A program made the position numbers and the translations under genes. Positions 1 through 7,061 of a DNA stretch of 62,540 bases are shown here, piece by piece; the stretch's first letter is position 1, and each line of letters begins with the position of its first letter. The DNA comes from an uncultured Prevotella sp. (GTDB taxonomy: Bacteria; Bacteroidota; Bacteroidia; Bacteroidales; Bacteroidaceae): positions 1 to 62,540 of the forward strand of contig ONAJ01000027.1 in NCBI GenBank assembly GCA_900315775.1, in the 5' to 3' direction. The notes under the pieces were generated by a model. The model saw nothing but the letters and a program-made list of their open reading frames with translations, did not search any database and was not told the DNA's origin.

Positions 1-1
1 C

Positions 2-847
2 GGAGAACAAGATGAAGATTGGCCTGAGCCTCATTTGACGGTTCATCCCATAGAGGGGCAGATATGGGAAGGGGCTTTAACAATGGATCTGATTATTGAG
101 CCAGATGTTACTGAGTCGCTGGCAGAAATCGCGGCATGCTGCCTTTGGCACACATCGTTTTGGGGCTTCACAGAAGAACAGCGAGATGAACGGTTCGAGA
201 ACCTGGACTATTATGCAGAGGATATGCTTGACCACGATATAACACGCCTACGGGCCATGACTGTTATTCGTGCTGTTGAAGCGGCAGGTTGTAAGGTTCC
301 TTCTATTAAGGAATACATGAAAGTGCGAGCATTCCATAATAAGATACGTAGTAAATGCATGGAGTTCAAGTCGCACAGAAAGGTCTTTGCTAAAGCTGGC
401 ATACGGAAAAGATCTAGCATACGGAAAAGATCTATGCGTAGCTATGCACGCCATATCATACGAAGAGAATACTATAACCGCATATGGGTGGCTAGTGAAA
501 TCATTAGGGCGATATTAAAATCGCCTATGGCTCAAGTTGAAGATTTAAAGTCGTTACTTTTATGTGAGCATATGCAGTCATACGAGTATAAAACAATGGC
601 TTTTGACAGCCAGAAACGTGTTGCATGGATGAAAGAACTGATTGAAAAATACGAGGCTTACCACATGCCGCCACTGAGGAACTGCGTTGTCTGTATAGGC
701 ACGTCTTCCGCTCATCCATTCAGGATCGAAGAAGCAAGCATCATAGAATGTATTGTTTCACGTTGCTCAGGTTCTAACTTGTTCTATATCTATACAGATG
801 AAGATTTGGGGCAGGACATGAAAATTACAACTGTGTTTTACGAGTAA
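2..847 (+). CDS. Hypothetical protein, 5' end outside the window
   Basis: The frame is open to the left edge and reads GEQDEDWPEPH before the first usable starts (TTG at 35, ATG at 83), so I treat the gene as 5'-truncated rather than starting at 35. The visible part is about 280 residues, rich in Arg/Lys and Glu, with no signal peptide or membrane segment. The DEDWPEP stretch resembles small uncharacterised Bacteroidota proteins of mobile or accessory regions (DUF6557-like); that is recollection, not a search. An 18-bp tandem duplication near 399-434 repeats the residues IRKRSS/IRKRSM in the basic middle segment. It is followed after 28 bp by the DUF6140-like gene, in the same direction. Function unknown. 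Confidence 0.6.
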   Translation, partial: GEQDEDWPEPHLTVHPIEGQIWEGALTMDLIIEPDVTESLAEIAACCLWHTSFWGFTEEQRDERFENLDYYAEDMLDHDITRLRAMTVIRAVEAAGCKVPSIKEYMKVRAFHNKIRSKCMEFKSHRKVFAKAGIRKRSSIRKRSMRSYARHIIRREYYNRIWVASEIIRAILKSPMAQVEDLKSLLLCEHMQSYEYKTMAFDSQKRVAWMKELIEKYEAYHMPPLRNCVVCIGTSSAHPFRIEEASIIECIVSRCSGSNLFYIYTDEDLGQDMKITTVFYE

Positions 848-875
848 AAATAATCATATATCACATTTTTTAATT

Positions 876-1268
876 ATGGCACTTTGGAGAATTGTAGTTA
901 AAAACAGCGGCAATGCCGCATGTAAGGACAAGCGTCAACGCCTTGAAAAAGGTATGTTCATCGAGACAAGTACGGTTTCACCTATACCTCCAATCGGGGT
1001 TGCACGTGAACGCCCAATGCTTGCACAGTTATTTTTGAACAAGTACGGTATAGAAGTGAATGTTCAGGAACAACGGGGACTGGTACTTGTTTTACTCCAT
1101 AAAAGGGTGGGATGGTTTGATTCACTTTTAAGAACAGAAGAAGCCCGACGTGAATGTCTGTTTAAACTCTACGAGAAGACAGGTACAGTACGTGTCACAC
1201 TACTTCATAATCTGCTCAAAAGTAGTCGCATCAACGATTCGGCAGCTTTCAACTTCACGGAGGACTAA
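876..1268 (+). CDS. DUF6140-like small protein
   Basis: This 130-residue protein begins MALWRIVVKNSGNAACKDK and continues with RLEKGMFIETST. That pattern (MALF-I, then LEKGM) is what I recall for the DUF6140 family of Bacteroidota, whose role is unknown. The usual domain would end near residue 75. The last 23 or so residues are encoded by DNA that on the other strand is the 3' end of the PIN gene, so the natural C-terminus may have been lost and replaced by read-through. It follows the partial gene at the left edge by 28 bp and could share its transcript. The reading frame is clear; the family call is moderate. Confidence 0.55.
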   Translation: MALWRIVVKNSGNAACKDKRQRLEKGMFIETSTVSPIPPIGVARERPMLAQLFLNKYGIEVNVQEQRGLVLVLLHKRVGWFDSLLRTEEARRECLFKLYEKTGTVRVTLLHNLLKSSRINDSAAFNFTED

Positions 1269-1619
1269 CAAGTCCTGATCTCCTGTGACCAGATAGTGTG
1301 CCCGTGCCTCCATAGCCAATGCCAGCAGATAGTCGTCAGCCTCGTCTCTGCACAACTTCACCTGTTGGCTCGGCTCAAAATGTTCGCCAATCAGTTCCAT
1401 GAACTCAATGAGCGAGTCTACTTCGGCTTTAGGAAAGTATTTTGCAAACTTGCGGCGTGTAGTCACTTCTCGAATTTCTTCCAGAAGTTCGTCACAAACC
1501 ACCAGTCTGACGCGTTCGTTGCTCAATAGGTCAATCAAACTCGACAGACGCTTCCCAATCAGAAAGCTAATCCAGCAGTTCGTATCAACGATGACACGTC
1601 GTTCAGACCTTCTTGGCAT
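1200..1619 (-). CDS. PIN-domain toxin-like ribonuclease
   Basis: At 139 residues this is a typical length for the 'putative toxin-antitoxin component, PIN family'. Visible PIN features: RRVIVDTNCWISF with the first catalytic Asp at residue 11, ELLEEI with the mid-domain acidic residue, DEADDYLLALA with the third acidic cluster, and VTGDQDLL near the end with the last Asp. Such proteins are Mg2+-dependent RNases whose activity is blocked by a cognate antitoxin. The gene overlaps the end of the upstream antitoxin gene by 17 bp, the usual arrangement. Its 3' end overlaps 69 bp with the convergent DUF6140-like gene. Target RNA cannot be read from sequence. Confidence 0.85.
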   Translation of the reverse strand: MPRRSERRVIVDTNCWISFLIGKRLSSLIDLLSNERVRLVVCDELLEEIREVTTRRKFAKYFPKAEVDSLIEFMELIGEHFEPSQQVKLCRDEADDYLLALAMEARAHYLVTGDQDLLVLREVESCRIVDATTFEQIMK

Positions 1620-1824
1620 AGCGCTTTCTCCTTACGGATTTTACTTCGGCAAGGATGTCCTCTTCAGCGATTTCGTCTGTTTGGAAAGTCTGAAGAAAGT
1701 GATTCAGTTCAGCGCGGATATTCTGCTGTGTCAGTGTCCTTCCTATTCGTAACTGCGAGCGAATGGGCATCTGCTGTAACAGCGATAGCATCTGACTGTA
1801 GCTGATGTCGATATTTGCATTCAT
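1603..1824 (-). CDS. Putative antitoxin of the PIN toxin
   Basis: I start it at the ATG at 1824 (MNANIDISYSQML, 73 residues). A longer frame with a TTG start at 1881 would begin upstream of the promoter -7 element at 1851-1858. The N-terminal half (IDISYSQMLSLLQQMP) looks like a small helical DNA-binding or dimerisation segment. The C-terminal part is acidic then basic (DEIAEEDILAEVKSVRRKRYAKK), as expected for a tail that binds the toxin. The stop overlaps the toxin start by 17 bp. It probably represses its own promoter, as antitoxins generally do; that is inference. No named antitoxin family was recognised. Confidence 0.7.
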   Translation of the reverse strand: MNANIDISYSQMLSLLQQMPIRSQLRIGRTLTQQNIRAELNHFLQTFQTDEIAEEDILAEVKSVRRKRYAKKV

Positions 1825-1850
1825 ACCTTCAAATATTTGAATTTCCGTTG

Positions 1851-1882
1851 CAAAGATAAGAACTATTTCTGAGATTCCCAAA
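1851..1882 (-). promoter_or_regulatory. Promoter of the PIN toxin-antitoxin pair
   Basis: On the minus strand there is a -7 box TATCTTTG (1851-1858) and a TTTG -33 box (1879-1882) separated by 20 bp, matching the Bacteroidota consensus. The ATG at 1824 lies 26 bp downstream, which supports that start. Confidence 0.7.
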
Positions 1883-1907
1883 TTCTTATGGCTAAAGTTT
1901 TGGCGGT

Positions 1908-1990
1908 TGGGTCATCGGGACGGTTCTCGTGACCCTCTCTCGTATTTTACACATTATTATAATACGTGGAAAGGTGAAACAGGTCTGTCC
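1908..1990 (+). repeat. 83-bp intergenic repeat, copy 1 (codes GHRDGSRDPLSYF)
   Basis: First of two direct copies, differing from copy 2 by one base (CAT versus CCT). It contains two inverted repeats: GGGTCA...TGACCC at its left end and CGTATTTTA...TATAATACG in the middle. Read on the plus strand it encodes LGHRDGSRDPLSYFTHYYN and continues in frame to a TAG 12 codons beyond TWKGETGLS. There is no ATG in this copy (a TTG is present). Confidence 0.85.
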
Positions 1991-2067
1991 TACGAAGATA
2001 ATGACACTTTAAATTAGATATAGAGACGCCATGTCGTTGTGATTGTTGGGAATAGCTAAGGATATTG

Positions 2068-2148
2068 AAATTTGGGGATTCCGTACGGTATATATGAAAT
2101 AAATTTGGGGATTCCATACATTTTCTCGTAAATAAATTTGGGGATTCC
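2068..2148 (+). repeat. Three AAATTTGGGGATTCC units at 33-bp period
   Basis: Identical 15-mers begin at 2068, 2101 and 2134, exactly 33 bp apart, with diverged 18-bp stretches between them. The last unit runs straight into copy 2 of the 83-bp repeat. The period is a multiple of three. The plus strand encodes KFGDS, and on the minus strand the unit encodes an 11-residue repeat starting ESPN. The units are too short and the spacers too few for a CRISPR array. Confidence 0.8.
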
Positions 2149-2149
2149 A

Positions 2150-2232
2150 TGGGTCATCGGGACGGTTCTCGTGACCCTCTCTCGTATTTTACACCTTATT
2201 ATAATACGTGGAAAGGTGAAACAGGTCTGTCC
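2150..2232 (+). repeat. 83-bp intergenic repeat, copy 2 (codes MGHRDGSRDPLSYF)
   Basis: Second direct copy. An ATG at 2149 opens a 33-codon frame (MGHRDGSRDPLSYFTPYYN, then TWKGETGLSLRSIS) ending with TGA at 2248-2250. The only difference from copy 1 changes His to Pro. Whether the peptide is made is unknown. I see no other gene in 1825-2355; the stretch holds these repeats and the RhuM-Fic promoter. Confidence 0.8.
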
Positions 2233-2307
2233 CTGCGTTCTATTTCCTGAAAAGGTGGGGGTAGGCTTGAGGTACTGGATTTAACATAAAATTTTTATGT
2301 CAGAATC

Positions 2308-2338
2308 ATTGAACTATGAAGAATTTTTTGTATCTTTG
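2308..2338 (+). promoter_or_regulatory. Promoter of the RhuM-Fic gene
   Basis: ATTG at 2308-2311, a 19-bp spacer and TATCTTTG at 2331-2338 fit the Bacteroidota promoter pattern. The ATG at 2356 lies 17 bp beyond the -7 box. Confidence 0.7.
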
Positions 2339-2355
2339 CAAAAACGTTAAGAACT

Positions 2356-3300
2356 ATGGAAAATGACAAGATAATCATATATCAGACGGAGGACGGACAG
2401 ACGCAGATTGATGTTCATGTAGAGCAGCTGTCGCTCCTTTTTAATCGTGAGGAATCAAATGTTCGTCGCCATATAATTAATGTATTCAAAGAGGGTGAAC
2501 TTGAAAGAGAGAATAACGTGCATTTTTTACACGTTAATGGAGTGAAAAAGCCTGTGCCATTTTATGACCTCGATGTCATCATCTCCGTCGGTTATCGCGT
2601 CAAAAGCAAGCGTGGTACTGCTTTTCGCATATGGGCTCGTAAGATTATCAAAGACTACCTTGTAAAAGGCTATGCAGTAAATGAGCGCATCCGAAAGGAG
2701 CAGATTGGCGAATTGCGCCAACTTGTGGGAATGCTTGGTAGAACCATTCAGAATCAGTCTCTGCTGTCGAACGACGAGACGAATGCCCTCTTTGAAGTGG
2801 TGACGAATTACACCTACGCTCTGGATACCCTCGACAACTATGATTATGAGCGACTGACAATCGACAAGACTACAAAGGAAGAGCCATTCCATGCTACCTA
2901 TGAGAATGCGATGGAGGCTATCAATGGCTTGCGCGAAAAGTTTGGAGGTTCAGCACTTTTTGGTAATGAAAAGGACGATTCCTTTAAGAGCAGTATCGGA
3001 CAAATCTATCAGACCTTCGGCGGCGAAGAACTCTATCCCAGTGTAGAGGAGAAAGCCGCCATGCTACTCTACCTCGTCACCAAAAACCATTCTTTCAGTG
3101 ATGGCAACAAACGCATTGCTGCAACCCTCTTCCTTTGGTTCCTCAACAACAACAACATCCTCTATCGTGAAGACGGTTCAAAACGTATAGCTGACAATAC
3201 CCTAGTTGCTCTAACGCTAATGATTGCAGAGAGCAGAACAGAGGAGAAAGACGTGATGGTAAAGGTGGTGGTGAATTTGATAAACCAGAGAAATGAATAA
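2356..3300 (+). CDS. RhuM-family protein with C-terminal Fic domain
   Basis: A 314-residue protein. Residues about 5-115 match the RhuM 'virulence' domain (IYQTEDGQTQIDVHVE, then LFNREESNVRRHIINVFKEGEL and the VISVGYRVKSKRGTAFRIWA signature), a DNA-associated domain common in mobile regions. Residues about 160-300 are a Fic/Doc-like domain whose core is HSFSDGNKRIAA with His at about residue 245. The Fic core (HxFx(D/E)GN(K/G)R) transfers AMP or another phosphate-bearing group to a protein hydroxyl. Here Lys replaces the second Gly, as in Doc-like members. I see no inhibitory (S/T)xxxE(G/N) motif and no adjacent antitoxin gene. It is transcribed alone from its own promoter. The cellular target is unknown. 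Confidence 0.85.
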   Translation: MENDKIIIYQTEDGQTQIDVHVEQLSLLFNREESNVRRHIINVFKEGELERENNVHFLHVNGVKKPVPFYDLDVIISVGYRVKSKRGTAFRIWARKIIKDYLVKGYAVNERIRKEQIGELRQLVGMLGRTIQNQSLLSNDETNALFEVVTNYTYALDTLDNYDYERLTIDKTTKEEPFHATYENAMEAINGLREKFGGSALFGNEKDDSFKSSIGQIYQTFGGEELYPSVEEKAAMLLYLVTKNHSFSDGNKRIAATLFLWFLNNNNILYREDGSKRIADNTLVALTLMIAESRTEEKDVMVKVVVNLINQRNE

Positions 3301-3413
3301 TCACGCCCTTGCCGATGCAGAAGCTTGTGCCTGACGAGAAGAAGGAGTGAAACAGATACTATAATATTAAATATTTTAATAATTTTGTTGATAATATAAT
3401 ATAGAATTGACCT

Positions 3414-4844
3414 ATGAAGCATTTTATTATTGTTTTTATTATATCTATTCTTCCATGGATATCTGCTTCAGCTCAGGATATCCCCAATGATGCTAAAAAA
3501 ATTTGGTATTACTATACCAACTCTTTTCTTTCCGATTTGGAAACTGAACACGCATGGGGAAGTATGCTTAACTACTACATATCAGGAACAACTACAAAAA
3601 AAGGAAAGAATTATCAGATGTTGTGGCAGGAAGAGAGGTTAGATATTGATTCTAATGAGGAAAAATCATATATGCATAAAGTCCCGTTAAAAAATGGTGT
3701 AGAATCTGCAACACCGCTCCTTATTAGGAGTGAAGATGGAAAAGTGTATGCCGATGCGGAAAGTTTCTATGAATTACAACAATGGTTTTTCTTTGAAGGA
3801 CCAAAGAATGGCTGTCCGTATGAGGAAACAGCTGATGGAGAGATTATTCTTTATGATTATACAAAAAATATAGGTGATGTTTATCGTTTAAAAGAAGGGT
3901 ATGGCAATATCACAGTAAGTAAGGTAGAGACAATCACCCATGGCTCAGATAATTTAGCAAAGAAAAAGTTAACATTGAGTAATGGTGCTGTAATTGTTGA
4001 AGGATTGGGATGTGTTTTCCGTGGATTTCTGCTTAATTATTTAGATGAAATAACTGATTTTAAATATCTATCATATTGTCAGGAAAAAGACCCGGAGAAA
4101 GAGTTGTGGAACAAGTTACGCAACGAAGCACAAGCAGACTATGGTCGCGACTTTCTACATCGTCCTATGCTGAAAGAAGGTAAGACATGGAATTATGTCT
4201 ATCACCACTTTGAAGAAACATTTGACGGGTCTTATAATTTTACCCACGAGGCACTCCCTCTAAAGTATGTATTGGAAGACAAAATTACCATTGACGGGCA
4301 CGAGTGTTACAGACTATATAAGTACTTTAACGGCGGCGATGCAGTATATGTCAGCACTTGGTATGAAGATGAAGACAGGAAAGTATATACCATTGATGAA
4401 GATACTAAGGAGACACGACTGATGTTTGACATGGGGATGGAACGTGGAGCAGTATATTCAGGCGAGATATCTGAAACTTTTGGAGACATCATATTAAAGA
4501 ATATTGAATTAGAGAAGAACAACGATAATTATTTTCCTGTATATATTATTGCTGATGATGAACTTGAATATAGTTGGATAGACGGCGTCGGCAGTATTAC
4601 TGACGGGATCCTTGACAATTGGTTGCGCCCCATACCAACCTGTATCTGCGACTACACATCATTCGCCTCATGCGAAGAGGACGGCAAGGTTATCTGGGAA
4701 ACGTCTATCGAAACAGGAGTCGAGCCTATAGAAAAAACAGCTTCTTCAACATCCGACAATCTCTATGACCTCAGCGGCAGGCGCTTGAACGGGGAGCCGC
4801 AGAAGGGAGTGTATATTAAGGATGGACGAGTCGTGATTAAGTGA
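3414..4844 (+). CDS. Secreted hypothetical protein with YDLSGRR-type C-terminus
   Basis: 476 residues. The N-terminus MKHFIIVFIISILPWISASA is a signal peptide with probable cleavage after SASA. The body is acidic and rich in Tyr and Trp, with two similar halves: YYTNSFLSDLETEHAW... and later KTWNYVYHHFEETFDG..., each followed by Cys-containing strands. That suggests two beta-rich repeats of an extracellular domain. The end reads NLYDLSGRRL...KGVYIKDGRVVIK, the short C-terminal module frequent on exported Prevotella proteins and resembling type IX secretion tails. I do not recognise the main domain. AT content and codon use appear closer to the accessory genes upstream than to the trp operon. 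No partner gene is adjacent. Confidence 0.7.
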   Translation: MKHFIIVFIISILPWISASAQDIPNDAKKIWYYYTNSFLSDLETEHAWGSMLNYYISGTTTKKGKNYQMLWQEERLDIDSNEEKSYMHKVPLKNGVESATPLLIRSEDGKVYADAESFYELQQWFFFEGPKNGCPYEETADGEIILYDYTKNIGDVYRLKEGYGNITVSKVETITHGSDNLAKKKLTLSNGAVIVEGLGCVFRGFLLNYLDEITDFKYLSYCQEKDPEKELWNKLRNEAQADYGRDFLHRPMLKEGKTWNYVYHHFEETFDGSYNFTHEALPLKYVLEDKITIDGHECYRLYKYFNGGDAVYVSTWYEDEDRKVYTIDEDTKETRLMFDMGMERGAVYSGEISETFGDIILKNIELEKNNDNYFPVYIIADDELEYSWIDGVGSITDGILDNWLRPIPTCICDYTSFASCEEDGKVIWETSIETGVEPIEKTASSTSDNLYDLSGRRLNGEPQKGVYIKDGRVVIK

Positions 4845-4846
4845 GA

Positions 4847-4874
4847 GAAGAATAGAGCCTCGCTCTAATTCTTC
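4847..4874 (+). terminator. Hairpin after the secreted-protein gene
   Basis: GAAGAATAGAGC (4847-4858) can pair with GCTCTAATTCTTC (4862-4874) around a CTC loop with one bulged base. There is no T-run after it, so it is at best a weak or non-canonical terminator. Between here and 5007 I see no gene. Confidence 0.4.
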
Positions 4875-5006
4875 CGAACGTGAACGAGTTCGAGGGGGTT
4901 AGAAAAGGATGTATCAGGGGTCAGACTGACGTTGAGAAGTAGGGTGAAAGTACAAGGGCTGAAATTTCAGCTGAGATAAGTTTTTGTAAAATTTTTGGCA
5001 AAATAT

Positions 5007-5037
5007 TTTGCAGTTTGAAATAAAATATTTACTTTTG
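5007..5037 (+). promoter_or_regulatory. Promoter of the trp leader and operon
   Basis: TTTG at 5007-5010, a 19-bp spacer and TACTTTTG at 5030-5037 match the Bacteroidota consensus exactly. The leader-peptide ATG at 5060 is 22 bp downstream of the -7 box, so the transcript would carry a short leader and then the attenuator. Confidence 0.8.
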
Positions 5038-5059
5038 CCGACGAATAATAACAAAAGAG

Positions 5060-5125
5060 ATGAGAAAAGTATCAATGACAACAGCATGGTGGTGGCGCAA
5101 CTCAAGATCCAAAAGTCGTGAGTAG
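5060..5125 (+). CDS. trpL: trp operon leader peptide (three consecutive Trp codons)
   Basis: A 21-codon frame starts at ATG 5060 and stops at TAG 5123-5125. Its middle reads MTTAWWWRN, with TGG codons at 5087-5095. Three adjacent Trp codons in a tiny frame, directly downstream of the trp promoter and 36 bp before an intrinsic terminator, are the signature of ribosome-mediated transcription attenuation. The peptide itself needs no function: ribosome position on the Trp codons reports charged tRNA-Trp. The Trp codons lie 74-66 bases upstream of the terminator stem. Confidence 0.85.
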   Translation: MRKVSMTTAWWWRNSRSKSRE

Positions 5126-5192
5126 CGAAGCCGTGTAGATACTTGTCATATAAATTTACAAAGGTCTGTCGTTCTTGCGACAGGCCTTTTTT
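5075..5192 (+). promoter_or_regulatory. trp attenuator (alternative RNA pairings plus terminator)
   Basis: Terminator: AAGGTCTGTCG (5161-5171), loop TTCTTG, CGACAGGCCTT (5178-5188), then a T-run; 11 pairs with one G-T. Competing pairings I can draw: ATGACAA (5075-5081) with TTGTCAT (5143-5149), and AGATACTT (5137-5144) with AAGGTCT (5161-5167, one bulge). The second would occupy the terminator's 5' arm. It shares bases with the first, giving mutually exclusive states as in classical attenuators. Stalling at the Trp codons would cover 5075-5081, freeing the antiterminator. The terminator and leader peptide are clear; the antiterminator was drawn by eye and is weak. 5193-5270 holds only a short AATTGAGAATT repeat. 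Confidence 0.7.
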
Positions 5193-5270
5193 AATTGGGA
5201 ATTGAGAATTGAGAATTATGATAACATTTAAACCATTGGGAATTTTTTAGAAACAAAAATAGATAGAAAA

Positions 5271-6275
5271 ATGGAAATGAAGGAAATTTTAAACAGAATG
5301 CTTAACCACGAGGAACTTTCTCGTGAGGAGATGAAGCGAGTGCTTATTGGTATTACAAGGAGTGAGTTCCCTGAGGAACAGGTGACGGCGCTGCTGACAG
5401 GACTGCAGATGCGAGGAATCACCGTTGATGAGCTGCTTGGCTTCCGTGATGGAATACTGGAGACGGGAGTTCCTGTGCCCCTCGACTGCGACAGGTATAT
5501 CGACGTGGTAGGTACTGGTGGCGACAGGAAGAACACCTTTAACATCTCTACCACAGCATGTTTCGTCATTGCGGGAGCAGGCTACAAGGTGGCGAAACAC
5601 GGAAACTACGCAGCAACATCGGTTAGCGGGGCGTCGAACGTAATTGCTAATCACGGTGTGAAGTTTACTGACGACATAGACCAGCTGAACCGTTCCATCA
5701 ACGAGGCAGGAATAGTTTATCTGCATGCCCAGCTGTTTGCAAAGGCTATGAAGTTTGTTGGTCCTATACGTAAAGCCCTCCAGTTTCCTACGTGTTTTAA
5801 CCTGCTCGGTCCTATAGTTAATCCGTCGCAACCGCAATGTCAGCTGTTGGGAGTCGCTAACCTTGACCAGATGCGTCTTTACCAGAACGTTTATCAGAAG
5901 ATAGGGATAGACTACGGAATAGTGAACTCCATAGACGGCTACGACGAGATTTCGCTGACCGGCGACTTCAAGGTGACAACAAACCAGTATGAACGAGTGT
6001 TTAAACCTCAGGACTTAGGCTTTGACATAGCGAAACCCGAAGAGCTCGTCGGCGGTGCAACAGAAGAAGAGGCAAAGGAAATCTTCGACAACGTGCTTGC
6101 GAACACTGCACTGCCGGCACAGAAGAACATAGTGCTGGCGAATGCTGCCTTCGGCATTCAGGTGCTGGAGCGTGGAGAGAAGACCATTGAAGAGTGTATA
6201 GAGATAGCCCGCGAGTCGATAGACAGCGGAAAGGCATTACAAACGTTTAAGAAATTCGTTGAGATAAATGGCTGA
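5271..6275 (+). CDS. trpD: Anthranilate phosphoribosyltransferase
   Basis: 334 residues, normal length. It joins anthranilate to PRPP to give N-(5'-phosphoribosyl)anthranilate, the second step of tryptophan synthesis. Visible family motifs: GLQMRGITVDELLGF in the N-terminal helical domain, the PRPP loop VVGTGGDRKNTFNIST at about 80-95, KHGN and SGASNVIANHG, and the anthranilate region FCFNLLGPIVNP-like segment (FPTCFNLLGPIVNP). It is the first structural gene after the attenuator and overlaps trpC by 8 bp. It is a stand-alone TrpD, not fused to TrpG. Confidence 0.97.
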   Translation: MEMKEILNRMLNHEELSREEMKRVLIGITRSEFPEEQVTALLTGLQMRGITVDELLGFRDGILETGVPVPLDCDRYIDVVGTGGDRKNTFNISTTACFVIAGAGYKVAKHGNYAATSVSGASNVIANHGVKFTDDIDQLNRSINEAGIVYLHAQLFAKAMKFVGPIRKALQFPTCFNLLGPIVNPSQPQCQLLGVANLDQMRLYQNVYQKIGIDYGIVNSIDGYDEISLTGDFKVTTNQYERVFKPQDLGFDIAKPEELVGGATEEEAKEIFDNVLANTALPAQKNIVLANAAFGIQVLERGEKTIEECIEIARESIDSGKALQTFKKFVEING

Positions 6276-7056
6276 TATATTAGAAGAGATAATAGCCCAC
6301 AAGCGTCAAGAAGTTCAAGGAGTTCAAGGAGTTCAAGGAGTCCAAGGAGTTCAGGGAGTTCAAGGAGTTCTGGGTACGATGGTTTCTATGAGGAAGGCAC
6401 TCCTTGAGTCGAGTACCGGAATAATAGCGGAGTTTAAACGTCGGTCGCCGTCAAAAGGATGGATAAAGAAAGAGGGTAGAGCCGACATCATTCCGCTGGC
6501 GTACCAGCAGAACGGGGCAGCGGCGCTGAGTATCCTTACCGACGAGAAATTCTTTGGCGGTTCCGACGCCTTCATAACGACGGCACGCACCAGCGGAGTG
6601 AACATACCTATACTATATAAGAACTTCGTCATTGACGAGCGCCAACTGTTTCAGGCTGTAAACTGCGGCGCATCGGCGGTGCTGTTAATTGCTGCCGCCC
6701 TGACGAAGAAAGAGTGTGCCCAGCTCGTAAGAGCGGCCCACAGTCTGCACTTGGAGGTGCTCCTGGAGATGCACTCGGAAAGTGAGTTGGAGTACGTAGA
6801 GACAGAACCCGATATGTGTGGCATAAACAACAGGCACCTCGGAACATTCGTGACGGACGTAGAGACGTCGTTCCGTTTGGCAGAACTGTTGCCTAAGGAC
6901 GTAGTGAAAGTCAGCGAAAGCGGCATCTCGTCGCCCGAAACGGTGCGACAGCTTCGTGAAGCGGGCTACAGGGGATTCCTCATCGGCGAGAACTTCATGA
7001 AGACCGATGATCCTGGTGAGGCGTTAAAACAATTTATTGAGCAACTAAAAGCATAA
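6268..7056 (+). CDS. trpC: Indole-3-glycerol phosphate synthase with in-frame VQG repeat
   Basis: 262 residues, TIM barrel. It converts CdRP to indole-3-glycerol phosphate. Motifs: [10 protein letters not shown] at the N-terminus, [14 protein letters not shown] (catalytic Lys), [33 protein letters not shown] and SESGIS near the C-terminus. Residues about 16-33 are six VQG triplets encoded by a nonamer tandem repeat (6313-6366). These sit in the variable region after the first helix, where other TrpCs have a non-repetitive segment. It is not fused to TrpF; no PRAI domain follows and only 5 bp separate it from trpA. It overlaps trpD by 8 bp, which fixes the start. Confidence 0.95.
   Translation: MADILEEIIAHKRQEVQGVQGVQGVQGVQGVQGVLGTMVSMRKALLESSTGIIAEFKRRSPSKGWIKKEGRADIIPLAYQQNGAAALSILTDEKFFGGSDAFITTARTSGVNIPILYKNFVIDERQLFQAVNCGASAVLLIAAALTKKECAQLVRAAHSLHLEVLLEMHSESELEYVETEPDMCGINNRHLGTFVTDVETSFRLAELLPKDVVKVSESGISSPETVRQLREAGYRGFLIGENFMKTDDPGEALKQFIEQLKA
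6313..6366 (+). repeat. GTTCAAGGA nonamer tandem repeat inside trpC
   Basis: Six nonamer units, four exact (GTTCAAGGA) and two with one change (GTCCAAGGA, GTTCAGGGA), encode (VQG)6; a seventh degenerate unit encodes VLG. The same nonamer in the same reading frame recurs in the HU-LysM gene at 45400-45480. Confidence 0.95.
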
Positions 7057-7061
7057 AAACT

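Noticed and set aside
2068-2148. CRISPR-like array of three repeats
   Set aside because: Units are only 15 bp identical, there are two spacers of 18 bp, and no cas gene is near. A short periodic repeat explains it better.
1947-2150. Minus-strand frame with MESPNLF repeats as a gene
   Set aside because: It lies wholly on the 33-bp repeat and the 83-bp repeat and no promoter was seen. Repeat periodicity alone keeps it open.
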